Origin: DATAEK01 sp036258055
Lineage (GTDB): Bacteria; Acidobacteriota; Vicinamibacteria; Vicinamibacterales; 2-12-FULL-66-21
Direction of reading: 5' to 3'
Assembly: GCA_036258055.1 (NCBI GenBank)
Contig: DATAEK010000088.1
Span: 1-16,785 of the forward strand
Length of the DNA: 16,785 bases
The notes under the pieces were generated by a model. It was not told the DNA's origin. It saw nothing but the letters and a program-made list of their open reading frames with translations, and made no database searches. Below, piece by piece: positions 1 to 8,313 of this stretch. A program made the position numbers and the translations under genes. Every line of letters starts with the position of its first letter. Positions within the stretch are counted from its first letter, which is position 1.

Positions 1-462
1 CTGCCACCCGCGACGCAGATCGTCGACGACAGTGGCGCCGTGTGGACGATTACCGGCAACGTGGTCCTGCGGAACGGGCAGCAAACGGGAGGTCTCGGCT
101 CGATCCTCACCTGGTGCGGCGGTCAGATCCGCGTGTTCGGCACCGAAAATCAGTGGTGGCGCTGGACCGGCGGGTGGACGCCAATCGGCCCAACCGATCC
201 GTGCGGCGGTACCACACCCCCGCCGGGTGGCACGTCGCCAGACGGAACGCGACTGCCACCCGCGACGCAGATCGTCGACGACAGTGGCGCCGTGTGGACG
301 ATTGACGGCCTATTAATCCTGCGGAACGGGCAGCAGACCGGTGGCCTCGGCACGACCATTACGTGGTGTGGCGGGCGGATCCACGTGTTCGGAACTGACA
401 ATCAATGGTGGCGGTGGACCGGCGACGGTTGGACGCCGGTTGGCACAATCGATCCCTGCGGC
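1..462 (+). repeat. Two tandem 252-bp coding repeats (84 residues each)
   Basis: Copy 1 occupies 1-252 and copy 2 begins at 253. The first 51 bases of each copy (1-51 and 253-303) are identical, including all synonymous positions. The remainder differs at many bases while keeping the protein motifs. The second copy lacks the linker because the gene stops there. More copies upstream are likely but not visible. Confidence 0.9.
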
Positions 463-465
463 TAA
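1..465 (+). CDS. Secreted repeat protein, C-terminal part only
   Basis: This is the 3' end of a gene cut by the window edge; the reading frame is open from base 1 and ends in two consecutive stops (TAA TAG). The visible 154 residues are two copies of an 84-residue repeat. Each copy runs LPPATQIVDDSGAVWTI, then LRNGQQTGGLG, a TWCGG motif, a QWWRWTG motif and a DPCG end, joined by a proline/glycine/threonine-rich linker. Each copy has two cysteines (TWC and DPC), which could form one disulfide per repeat in an exported protein. Aromatic repeats of this look occur at the C-terminus of secreted acidobacterial and proteobacterial proteins and may bind ligand or carbohydrate, but I do not recognise a named family. 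The catalytic or N-terminal part, the start and any signal peptide lie outside the window. Confidence 0.85.
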   Translation: MPPATQIVDDSGAVWTITGNVVLRNGQQTGGLGSILTWCGGQIRVFGTENQWWRWTGGWTPIGPTDPCGGTTPPPGGTSPDGTRLPPATQIVDDSGAVWTIDGLLILRNGQQTGGLGTTITWCGGRIHVFGTDNQWWRWTGDGWTPVGTIDPCG

Positions 466-537
466 TAGCCCTTCTAGCCACCAGACTTCGCGTCGATCGT
501 CGACGACTTCGTCGTCTCGTGACGCGGTGATTCTCAG

Positions 538-576
538 CGACGAGCGGTGTGATATCAGGACGCGCACCGCTCGTCG
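538..576. terminator. Bidirectional hairpin terminator between convergent genes
   Basis: Bases 538-549 (CGACGAGCGGTG) are perfectly complementary to 565-576, giving a 12-bp stem with a 15-base loop. On the plus strand it is followed by a T-rich stretch (gtcttgtcttctc). It sits in the 133-bp gap between the stop of the repeat protein (465) and the stop of the minus-strand cutC-like gene (599), which is where a shared terminator is expected. Confidence 0.75.
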
Positions 577-598
577 TCTTGTCTTCTCAGAATGTGAA

Positions 599-1294
599 TC
601 AGGCACCTCCGTCTGCGATCTGACGGAGTCGCCTGACGCGATCCGCTGAGACCGGAGCATCGCGGACCTGCGGTTCACGCGCGGCCCGGCCGACGTGTGC
701 CTCGCGGACGCATCCGCTCGCCGCGATGAGCGACAGTGCCGCCGCGTCGACGCCCCCGCCAGCGAGCATCGTGAGCGTGGCTCCGGCACGAGCTGCATAT
801 CCCTTCAGCATCTCGCACCGCGCCTTCCAGTCAGCCGTACCGCCAGCAGTCAGCACGCGATCGATCTGCGGGATCTCTCGAAGGGCATCCAAGGCTGCGA
901 TCGGGTCGTGGACGACGTCGAAGGCGCGATGAAACGTCACTCGAACCGCGGGCCTGCCCGCAAGGACGGCCCGAGTCGTCTCGAGGTCGAGCGCACCGCC
1001 GCGCGCGAAACCCAGGACGACGCCGTCCACGTTGAGCATGGCGAGCTGCTCGATTGCACCTCGAAGCGCGCCCAGCTCCTTCGCTCCTGACACTGTGAAG
1101 CTGTCACTCTCCCTGACCATCACGCGCAGCGGCAGCCGCGTCACGGCCTGGATGGCTCGAACGACGTCGATTGATGGAGTCAGGCCGTCGTGCGTGATGT
1201 CCCTGACGACCTCGAGCCGATCTGCACCGCCTGCCTCAGCAGCTCGCACATCGTCCACGGTCTGCACGATGACTTCGAGCAGGAGCCGCATCAT
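599..1294 (-). CDS. cutC: CutC family protein
   Basis: The 231-residue product matches the CutC TIM-barrel family (usually about 240-250 residues). Visible family motifs are LEVIVQT at the N-terminus, GGADRLEV near 22-29, DGLTPS near 36-41, the FHRAFD motif near 121-126 and RVLTAGG near 146-152. CutC was linked to copper tolerance in E. coli, although that phenotype was later attributed to a small RNA from the cutC 3' end, so the biochemical role is uncertain. The cysteines present in the E. coli protein at the LEICC and ELC positions are here valine/isoleucine (LEVIV and LEVV), so copper binding through them is unlikely. Two ATG codons are adjacent (1294 and 1291) with no clear ribosome binding site. 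It lies 37 bp after the SH3 protein gene, probably the last gene of its operon. Confidence 0.88.
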   Translation of the reverse strand: MMRLLLEVIVQTVDDVRAAEAGGADRLEVVRDITHDGLTPSIDVVRAIQAVTRLPLRVMVRESDSFTVSGAKELGALRGAIEQLAMLNVDGVVLGFARGGALDLETTRAVLAGRPAVRVTFHRAFDVVHDPIAALDALREIPQIDRVLTAGGTADWKARCEMLKGYAARAGATLTMLAGGGVDAAALSLIAASGCVREAHVGRAAREPQVRDAPVSADRVRRLRQIADGGA

Positions 1295-1331
1295 CGTGCC
1301 TGCGGACCGAGATCACGACGGACCTCGTTCA

Positions 1332-2465
1332 CTACAAACGTCCGCGACGTGAGCGCGAAGAAACGCCTGACGGCGAGTTCTGCGTGGGAGGGACAGGCGC
1401 GGTCGATTCACCGAGCGGTGCCCAGTCCTGGGTAGTCGCTGGATCGCAGGCGTTGTCCGCGCGCGTGCAGATGAAGAGCTCGGACACGGGATGAATTTCC
1501 CAGACCGTGAATCGTTTGGGCTGCGTCCCGGCGCCCCCGGTGTTCACGATGTGCTGACTGTCGTAGAAGAGTGACCCCACGATCTTCAGAAGGTGCTGGT
1601 TCTGTTGCGCGGAGGCGAGCGCTGGCGGCGTCCAGAACTGCACCTTCTTGCCTTGCGGCACCGGCTCGACGACGATCCCGTCCACTTCGAGCTGACCGGC
1701 CTGCTCGACGATCGGCATGTGAATGTCGGTCTTGTCGCACGGGCCGTTCGCGCCGTTATTGAAGTTGCAGTTGACCGATTCGCGGCTGCCGCAACGAATC
1801 GTGCGGTCGGCTGCGAGGAACCCGGCCAGGATCACCGCGTCACCTTCCGCGAACGTGCGGTTGCCGACAGCGATGTTCTTGAGCTTCGCGCGGTCGGCGC
1901 TCGAAAGTACTTCGCCCTGCGGCACGCCGAGATGATCGGTTGCTTCCTGGAGGTCGCGCAGCGTGGCAAAGTCGATCAGTTGGCGCGGTGCGGAGGCTTT
2001 CGGGAACCGTCGTTTGAGCCGGTTCGCGGCACGATGCTCGGGCCGCGTGGCGCAGCCCGCGGTCGGGCAGGCATCGAACGACGCCGAGCACTTCGTCGCC
2101 GCCAGCGTGGCAAAGCGTCCGGGCTCGGGTCCGAGCGTGCTGAAGCCGCCGAGATCCTCGAGCCGTTCCTCGACTTCAAGGATCTCGAGCGGCCTGACGA
2201 ATTCCGCAGACACCCAGCCGCTTCGCCCATCGGACGTCTGGACGCGAACGTAGCCCGCGCGCGGAATGTCCGGCTCGAGCAGCTTGAGGAGCGTGCCCGG
2301 TCTGAGCAACCCCTGGGTATCTGCCGCCGGTGACGAGTCGTCGCGCAGGTTGACCTCTTTGCGGACGAACAGCGGGGCGCCGACGGACTGCGCAGAAACG
2401 AGGTCAGCCCGCGAGGTGATCGACAACAGGGCGAGCAGCAGAACCAACAGCGCGCGTGCATACAT
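1332..2465 (-). CDS. Secreted SH3-domain protein with C-terminal WEIHP domain
   Basis: The 377-residue product starts with a Sec signal peptide (hydrophobic 4-17, likely cleavage near SAQ at 24-26). Residues 31-95 form a bacterial SH3 domain (VNLRDDSS, LLRPGTLL, GWVSAEFV), a fold that often binds peptidoglycan or peptides. The second half resembles a widespread unnamed exported domain: NRLKRRFP near 148-155, GDAVILAGFL near 208-217, TDIHMPI near 246-252, LKIVGSLFYDSQH near 293-305 and WEIHP near 322-326. Eight cysteines (126, 133, 138, 225, 233, 243, 333, 340) suggest disulfides. The tail is low-complexity and basic. The ATG at 2465 has a GGAGG Shine-Dalgarno sequence at 2474-2478, 8 bases away. 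It follows the cassette A permease by 68 bp and precedes cutC on the same strand. The biochemical function is unknown. Confidence 0.85.
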   Translation of the reverse strand: MYARALLVLLLALLSITSRADLVSAQSVGAPLFVRKEVNLRDDSSPAADTQGLLRPGTLLKLLEPDIPRAGYVRVQTSDGRSGWVSAEFVRPLEILEVEERLEDLGGFSTLGPEPGRFATLAATKCSASFDACPTAGCATRPEHRAANRLKRRFPKASAPRQLIDFATLRDLQEATDHLGVPQGEVLSSADRAKLKNIAVGNRTFAEGDAVILAGFLAADRTIRCGSRESVNCNFNNGANGPCDKTDIHMPIVEQAGQLEVDGIVVEPVPQGKKVQFWTPPALASAQQNQHLLKIVGSLFYDSQHIVNTGGAGTQPKRFTVWEIHPVSELFICTRADNACDPATTQDWAPLGESTAPVPPTQNSPSGVSSRSRRGRL

Positions 2466-2533
2466 CGGCGGGACCTCCGCGTCCGAGCCGTTTGTACTAC
2501 AGGAGGAGGTCGCGGCGTGTCGGAGTTTCGATG

Positions 2534-5182
2534 CTACTCGCTTCGCAGCGCTTCGATGGGATCGACCGAGGCAGCACGGCGCGCGGGAAGAAAGCTTGCG
2601 AGAAGCGCGGCGACACCGAGAACTGCTGCCACGCCTGTCAGCGTCGTGACGTCCCAGGGCGCCGTGTCGATGAGCAGTCCGCGCATCAAGGCTCCGGCAC
2701 CGACGGACCCGGCGAGCCCGATGGCGACCCCGACGAACGCGAGATTGCCAGCTTCGCGAAGGATCATCCGGTAGACCGTGCGCCGCTGCGCCCCCATGGC
2801 GAGTCGCACGCCAAGCTCACGGGTGCGTTGGCTGACCGAGTAGTCGATGACGCCGTAGAGGCCGATGACGCCGAGCAGGAGCGCCGCGGCGGCAAAACCA
2901 GCGACCAGGACCGTGGACGATCGCTGCAAGTACGCCACCGGCGAGTCGCTGATGCGGTCGCTCATCGTGGCTTCGCCGATCGTGCCGACGCCCTGATCCA
3001 CCTCGCGAAGGGCGGCGACCACTGACGGCAGCATCGATCCATCGTCCTGCGCCGTTCGCGCGACCAGTGCGAACGCGCCGTCGGGATCTTGAGGGAACGG
3101 ATGGTAAATGGCCGGCCAGATCTCCGAATCCAGCGATCCTTCCCGGATGTCGTCGACGACGCCGACGATCTCCTGAATTGACTGCGGCGCCAGGTCGGTG
3201 TTCCCGATCCGTTTGCCGATCGGATCTTCTCCGGGAAAATACTTGCGCGCGAATGTCTGATTGATGATCGTCACCAGCGGCTGACCCGGTCCGTCCGCGT
3301 CGGAGAAGAAGCGTCCGCGAATCAGCTTCGCCCGCAGGGTCTCGAAGAAACCGGCGCTGATTTCGCGCTCGTTCACCTCGTTGTGTTCACCGTTGTAGGG
3401 GCGGCCGACGAACCGGATCCAGGTGGTGTTCCCGTTGAAGCTCACCGGCAGCACGCTCACGAGCCCGACCGATTCCACACCAGGCAGACGGCGCACTCGC
3501 TCGATCGCGCCCTGGGCGAAGGCCACCGCGCGATCGTTGTTGCCGCGAATCGACGCCGGTCCCGTGACGTAGACTGTGGAGAGGTGGTCTGGTTGGAAGC
3601 CGAGGCTTGCGTTCAATAGACGATACAAGCTCTTGCCGAGGAGCCCGGCTGCGCTGAGGAGCACCACGGCGGTGGCGAGCTCGACGACCACGAGCTTGAA
3701 ACCGAGCCGTCGCCAGGTTCGGCTGCCCCCTCCGCGTCCCCCCTCGGTCAGCCCATCACGGACGCTGCCGGTGAGAAGACGCGGGAGCGGCGCGAGTGAG
3801 AGCACGATTGTGGCGCCCAGCGCGAGAAGGGCGGCGATGGCGACGGTATTCGCCGTCAAGCCCAGGTTCTTGAAGTACGGCAGCCGGGCGAGCATGTCAT
3901 CCGGAATCAGGCCGGAGAGCGCAGTCATCGAAAGCCTGGCGACGACGAGCCCGAACGCGGAACCGAGTCCGACGAGAACCACCGCCTCGGTCACGAACTG
4001 CCAGACCAGCCGAGCGTTCGAGGCGCCGAGCGCGCTGCGCACGGCCAACTCACGGCGGCGGGTTTCGGATCGCACGATGAGCAGACCGGCCACGTTCACG
4101 CACGCGATCGCGAGCAGCAGCGCAGCGCCGGCCAGCAGCAGGAAGAGCACCGGCTTGGCGGGGCCGATGATGACCTCGGAGAGCGGCAGGACCGACGCCC
4201 CCTGGCTGCGATTGGAGTCCGGGTACGCGCGCTCGAGGTTCGCGGCTATCGTGCGCATCTCGGCGAACGCCGCATCCGGGCTGGCGCCGTCCTTCAGGCG
4301 TGCGACACCCGTCAGGTTGTGACAGCTGCGGCGCTTCTCGCACAGGCCGGTCGGATCGATCGGCGTCCAGAAATCCACGCGTCCTCGCAGCGCGAAGTGA
4401 AACGATTCCGGCAGGACGCCAATGATTGTTCGAGCCACACCATCCAGCACGACCGGCTGTCCGACGACGTCATTGCGTCCTCCGAACCGCACCAGCCACG
4501 CGGAATGGCTGAGAATCACGGTGGGCGGCGCGCCGGGCAGGTCCTCGCCCGCGCGAAAGTCCCGGCCGATCGCCGGGGCGACACCCAGGGTGCGGAAGAA
4601 TCCATCGCTGACGCGCGCACCGGGTACGAGCTCGGTGCCGCCGGCGGTCGTCAGGGCGTAGCGCCGTCCGTGGTGCACGTCCAGGCTGCTGAAAACGGTG
4701 TTCATCCGTTTCCAGTCGAGGTAATCGAAGTACGAGAGGTTCGCGCGCGGAATCTGCGGCGTGGACTCCGTGACGTTGACGAGCCGCGCCGGTTCACGGT
4801 ACGGCAGCGGGCGGAGCAGCGCCGCATCCACGAAGCCGAAAATGGCGAGCGCCGACCCCGAGCCGAGCGCGAGCATGACGATCGACGTCACCGCGAACCC
4901 CGGGCTCTTGATCAGTTGACGGAGTGCGAAGCGGACGTCCTGCAACGTGTGCTCGATCACCGGAACCGTGCTTCGCTCGCGATAATGCTCTTTCGTTTGC
5001 TCGAGGCCTCCGAGTTTCAACAGCGCGATGCGCCGCGCCTCCTCGGGTGACATGCCGGCGCGAAGGTTGTCGTCGACGTGGAGCTGGAGATGCGCGTCGA
5101 GCTCGTCGGCGAGGTCCCGCTCGCGGCGATCCGACTGCAGGAATCCGAACAGACGGACGATGGCGGCTCTGAGCGCTTTCAT
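2534..5182 (-). CDS. ADOP family orphan ABC permease (cassette A)
   Basis: The 882-residue product has the full ADOP layout: a cytoplasmic prefix domain (1-85, with helices and the EEARRIALLKLGG motif) and two copies of a MacB periplasmic core plus FtsX unit. Predicted membrane helices lie near 97-122, 345-370, 396-418, 446-468, 494-516, 757-780, 811-836 and 847-868. The signature RRRELAVRSALGA follows helix 2, RTRELGVRLAMGA follows helix 6, and the C-terminus ends LPARRAASVDPIEALR. MacB-type permeases couple a cytoplasmic ATPase to periplasmic work such as efflux or lipoprotein handling; no ATPase is encoded here. Helix 1 carries LGSGSALAIF where most relatives have LGIGANTAIF. Two cysteines (281, 287) face the periplasm and could pair. 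Its ATG overlaps the PadR stop (ATGA), indicating translational coupling. The substrate is unknown. Confidence 0.95.
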   Translation of the reverse strand: MKALRAAIVRLFGFLQSDRRERDLADELDAHLQLHVDDNLRAGMSPEEARRIALLKLGGLEQTKEHYRERSTVPVIEHTLQDVRFALRQLIKSPGFAVTSIVMLALGSGSALAIFGFVDAALLRPLPYREPARLVNVTESTPQIPRANLSYFDYLDWKRMNTVFSSLDVHHGRRYALTTAGGTELVPGARVSDGFFRTLGVAPAIGRDFRAGEDLPGAPPTVILSHSAWLVRFGGRNDVVGQPVVLDGVARTIIGVLPESFHFALRGRVDFWTPIDPTGLCEKRRSCHNLTGVARLKDGASPDAAFAEMRTIAANLERAYPDSNRSQGASVLPLSEVIIGPAKPVLFLLLAGAALLLAIACVNVAGLLIVRSETRRRELAVRSALGASNARLVWQFVTEAVVLVGLGSAFGLVVARLSMTALSGLIPDDMLARLPYFKNLGLTANTVAIAALLALGATIVLSLAPLPRLLTGSVRDGLTEGGRGGGSRTWRRLGFKLVVVELATAVVLLSAAGLLGKSLYRLLNASLGFQPDHLSTVYVTGPASIRGNNDRAVAFAQGAIERVRRLPGVESVGLVSVLPVSFNGNTTWIRFVGRPYNGEHNEVNEREISAGFFETLRAKLIRGRFFSDADGPGQPLVTIINQTFARKYFPGEDPIGKRIGNTDLAPQSIQEIVGVVDDIREGSLDSEIWPAIYHPFPQDPDGAFALVARTAQDDGSMLPSVVAALREVDQGVGTIGEATMSDRISDSPVAYLQRSSTVLVAGFAAAALLLGVIGLYGVIDYSVSQRTRELGVRLAMGAQRRTVYRMILREAGNLAFVGVAIGLAGSVGAGALMRGLLIDTAPWDVTTLTGVAAVLGVAALLASFLPARRAASVDPIEALRSE

Positions 5183-5523
5183 CGCGCGTTCCCGCTCGGC
5201 ACGAGAAACCGCGCGACGATCGCGGTGGCCTGACGCCAGTCCCTGGACGCCCGCGCGAGCTCGCGGCGTCCGGACCGGGTGAGCTTGTAGAACTTCGCGC
5301 GCCGATTGTTGTCCGATGTGCCCCAGTCGGACGCAATCGACCCTTCCTGCTCCAGCTTCAGCAGCGCGGGGTAGAGGGTGCCGTAGTTGAGTGACAGGAG
5401 GTGACCGCTCGTCTGCTCGATGCGCCGCGCGATGCCGTAGCCATGCAGCGGTCCCATCGTGTCGAGGGTCTTCAGCACCATCAGGGCGAGCGTGCCCTGC
5501 CAGACGTCAGCCTTGTCGCCCAT
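5179..5523 (-). CDS. PadR family transcriptional regulator (cassette A)
   Basis: The 114-residue winged-helix protein has the PadR core: VWQGTLALMVLKTL at 7-20, HGYG at 27-30, the recognition-helix segment GTLYPALLKLEQEG at 48-61 and the wing WGTSDNNRRAKFYKLT at 67-82. It is the short acidobacterial form of PadR that accompanies ADOP permeases, with little C-terminal dimerisation domain beyond one helix. PadR proteins usually repress their own operon until a ligand or stress signal releases them; the signal here is unknown. An AGGAG ribosome binding site (5529-5533) lies 5 bases before the ATG. The gene overlaps the downstream permease by 4 bp, so the two are co-transcribed. Confidence 0.93.
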   Translation of the reverse strand: MGDKADVWQGTLALMVLKTLDTMGPLHGYGIARRIEQTSGHLLSLNYGTLYPALLKLEQEGSIASDWGTSDNNRRAKFYKLTRSGRRELARASRDWRQATAIVARFLVPSGNAR

Positions 5524-5539
5524 CGTGACTCCTATGGCG

Positions 5540-5578
5540 TTCCCACAGGACTATGGCACTTCACGTATGGGAAAGCAA
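5540..5578 (-). promoter_or_regulatory. Likely promoter and PadR operator of cassette A
   Basis: In the 68-bp gap before padR A, on the minus strand, TTGCTT (5578-5573) and CATAGT (5555-5550) are separated by 17 bases, a plausible -35/-10 pair. An inverted repeat, TTCCCATA and TGTGGGAA (7 of 8 pairs; plus-strand positions 5566-5573 and 5540-5547), flanks the -10, as expected for an autorepressor site. A CTATGGC direct repeat also occurs at 5532 and 5551. The promoter is a pattern match; the operator assignment is inference. Confidence 0.5.
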
Positions 5579-5591
5579 TAGGAAGCTTGGA

Positions 5592-8312
5592 CTAGGTGCT
5601 GGCGCCTTTCAACACCTCGGCGGGATCGACCGACGCCGCCCGCCGCGCCGGCAGGTAGCTCGCGACGACGGCCGCGGACACCAGCAGGAGCGGTACCGTC
5701 ACATAAGTCGCGGGGTCCAGTGGACTGACGCCGAAGAGGAGGGAAGACATCAGACTGGTGAGGCCGGAGGCCGCCGCGAGTCCCAGCGGCACGCCAAGGC
5801 AGACGAGCACCACCCCCGAACGCACGAACATGCGCGTGAGCTCTGCGCGTTGTGCCCCGAGCGCGAGGCGGATTCCAATCTCGCGGGTTCGCTGCGAGAC
5901 CGCGTAGGAGATGACGCCGTAGATGCCCACGATGCCCAGCGTCAGCGCCATCAGGCCGGCAACCGCCAGGATCGCCAGCGTGAACGCGGTACGCGACATG
6001 GACCGCTCGTAGACCGCTTGGAGCGTTTGCGCGGCGGCCAGCGGCAGATTCTCGTTGACCGACCATACCGCGTGCTGAATCTCGTTCAGAAAGCCTTCCG
6101 TTCCGGCTCGTCGACTTCGAATGACGAACGTCGTCATGCGCGTGACGTCGAGCTGTCCGGCATGGTACGCACTCTCGCTCGTCGTCGGCCAATACACGGT
6201 GGTCGGCGGTGGCTCGTGCACGCCGTTGTCGTACACGTCCTGCACGACCCCAATGACCTCGCGCCAAGGCGCGTTCGGGAGGGTTCGAATCCGCTTGCTG
6301 AGGGCGGCCGAGGGGGTTCCCCAGATTTCCCGAGCGAGGTTCTCCGACACGATGACGACGGGACGACGGTCCGAGAGGTCGGTCCAGGTGAAGTCGCGGC
6401 CGGTGATCAGCCGAGTGCCCGTCGTGCGGAAGAAGTCGGGCGACACGTTCTTGAAAAACCGCAGCGGCGGCACCTCGTTGGTGTTGTACGTCTTCGTCTC
6501 GGCGAAGATCGCGTCCCAGTCGGCGGGTTGTTCGCCCATCGGCAGGGCACTCGTGACCCCGACGGAGGTCACGCCTGGGAGCGCTGCGATCTTCCCGACG
6601 AGGTCGACCTGGACCCGAGCGACTCGCTCGGACTCGGGCACGAGCGATGGTGGAATCGCGATACGGACTGTTTGGAGCTCACCAGCCTGCGTAAACCCGG
6701 GTTCGATGGCGTGCAGCCTGCCGAAGGTGCGAATCATCAGCCCGGCGGCCACCAGCAGCACGAGCGCCAGCGCCACCTGCGCGACGACGAGGGCATGCCG
6801 CGCGTGTAGTCGTCCGCGGCTGTCGCTGAGCGTGCGCGCGCCCGCGCCGAGACTGGCCGCGATTCGGGGCGAGGAGTGTCTCAGCGCGGGGATGAGACCG
6901 AACACGAAGCCCGAGAGCAACGAGATTGCACACGTGAATCCAAGGACGCGTGGATCGATGGTGATGTCGCTCAGGCGAGGGAGACCTGCAGGCGCCTGGT
7001 TGAGCAGCAGGCCCAGCCCGACGTACGCGAGCGCGAGCCCGCTCGCACCACCGACCAGCGCCAGCATGAGGCTCTCGACGAGCAGGGCGCGAACGATACG
7101 CCGTGAACCGGCGCCGAGCGCGGCGCGGATGGCCAGTTCCTGTTGCCGCCCCTCGGCGCGCACGAGCATCAGGGTCGCCACGTTCGCGCACGCGATCAGC
7201 ATCACGATGCCCAACGTCCCCATGACGAGCCACAACGCCTTGCCCGCGTTGCCGACGACCTCCTGCTTGAGCGGACGAAGCGCCGGCGTGATGCGCCAGT
7301 TCTCGTAGACCCGCGGATTCACCCCGGTGGCGGCCGGCCACGACGTCATCCAGATCGGCACCATCCGCGCGATGTCCGCGCTTGCATCGGCGATGGTTGC
7401 TCCGGGCTTCAACCGCGCGACGCCCTCGAATCCGAACCCGGGCAGTGTGACGCGACTGCGATCGAACCTGATCGGCAGAATCAGGTCCACGTCCGCCGTA
7501 ACGATCCGGAAGCCTCGCGGCATCACGCCGACGATCTCGTACGGGAGCGAGTCGATCAGGATCGTGCGCCCGATGATCTGCGGGTCCGCGCCAAGGCGCC
7601 CTCGCCAATACCCTTCGCTGAGCATCGCGGTCCGCGGCCCCTTGGGCGCCTGGTCAACGGAGGTGAGCCATCTCCCCTGGAGCGGCTGCACGCCGAGCGC
7701 CTGGAGGACGCCGTCCGACACGATGGCCGTCCGCACTTCTTCGGCTTCCGCCTTCCTCGTGATTGTCGCCGCCGTCGCGGCCCAGATGCCGAGGTGCGCG
7801 AATGTGTGGTTCTGTTCCGCGTACGTGAAATACATCGACGGCGAGAGCCGCAGGTCGCCCGAGACGGCCGTAAGGCCTTCTGCGCCTGGCGCTGACTGCC
7901 AGATGGCCACGAGCTCATCGGGGTTCGGATACGCGAGCGGCTTGATCAGGACGCCATTGACGATGCTGAAGACCGCCGTGTTCGCGCCGATGCCGATCGC
8001 GAGCGTCAGAATCACGACAGCGCTGAACGCGGGCGTCCGGCGGAGTGCCCGTGACGCGTGCCGGAGGTCACGCGCCAGCTCCTCGAGCCAGGGAAGACCG
8101 CGCTGATCGCGCATCGCCTCCATGGATGGCGCCACCCCGCCGGCGCGGACGATCGCCGACCGCGCCGCATCCAGATCCTTGCGAGGTGCCTCGGCTTCTG
8201 CGGCCAGCTCGAGATGCGCACGGAGCTCCTGCTCGAGATCGGCGTCGGCGCGGCCTTGACGAAGCGTTCCCCAGAAGCGAAGCCACGACTCTCGCAGGGT
8301 GCGCATCTCCAC
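5592..8312 (-). CDS. ADOP family orphan ABC permease (cassette B)
   Basis: The 906-residue product has a prefix domain (1-90), then two MacB-core/FtsX units. Helix 1 (97-122) carries the canonical LTLAIGIGANTAVFS. Other predicted membrane helices are near 360-384, 409-435, 456-478, 507-528, 777-803, 830-855 and 869-890. The signatures RQQELAIRAALGAG and RTREIGIRLALGAQ follow helices 2 and 6, and the C-terminus has LPARRAASVDPAEVLKG. The periplasmic loops are roughly 125-355 and 530-775. No ATPase partner is in the window, so it is an orphan permease whose motor protein, if any, is encoded elsewhere. I chose the GTG start at 8312 because GAGG lies 6 bases upstream of it, whereas the ATG at 8306 is crowded by its own upstream GGAG. 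It begins 1 bp after the PadR stop. The substrate is unknown. Confidence 0.95.
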   Translation of the reverse strand: MEMRTLRESWLRFWGTLRQGRADADLEQELRAHLELAAEAEAPRKDLDAARSAIVRAGGVAPSMEAMRDQRGLPWLEELARDLRHASRALRRTPAFSAVVILTLAIGIGANTAVFSIVNGVLIKPLAYPNPDELVAIWQSAPGAEGLTAVSGDLRLSPSMYFTYAEQNHTFAHLGIWAATAATITRKAEAEEVRTAIVSDGVLQALGVQPLQGRWLTSVDQAPKGPRTAMLSEGYWRGRLGADPQIIGRTILIDSLPYEIVGVMPRGFRIVTADVDLILPIRFDRSRVTLPGFGFEGVARLKPGATIADASADIARMVPIWMTSWPAATGVNPRVYENWRITPALRPLKQEVVGNAGKALWLVMGTLGIVMLIACANVATLMLVRAEGRQQELAIRAALGAGSRRIVRALLVESLMLALVGGASGLALAYVGLGLLLNQAPAGLPRLSDITIDPRVLGFTCAISLLSGFVFGLIPALRHSSPRIAASLGAGARTLSDSRGRLHARHALVVAQVALALVLLVAAGLMIRTFGRLHAIEPGFTQAGELQTVRIAIPPSLVPESERVARVQVDLVGKIAALPGVTSVGVTSALPMGEQPADWDAIFAETKTYNTNEVPPLRFFKNVSPDFFRTTGTRLITGRDFTWTDLSDRRPVVIVSENLAREIWGTPSAALSKRIRTLPNAPWREVIGVVQDVYDNGVHEPPPTTVYWPTTSESAYHAGQLDVTRMTTFVIRSRRAGTEGFLNEIQHAVWSVNENLPLAAAQTLQAVYERSMSRTAFTLAILAVAGLMALTLGIVGIYGVISYAVSQRTREIGIRLALGAQRAELTRMFVRSGVVLVCLGVPLGLAAASGLTSLMSSLLFGVSPLDPATYVTVPLLLVSAAVVASYLPARRAASVDPAEVLKGAST

Positions 8313-8313
8313 G

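Noticed and set aside
1593..2333. 246-residue plus-strand frame opposite the SH3 gene, and similar long frames opposite the permeases
   Set aside because: Long antisense frames are common in high-GC DNA; they lack family motifs, whereas the minus-strand frames have clear domains and ribosome binding sites.
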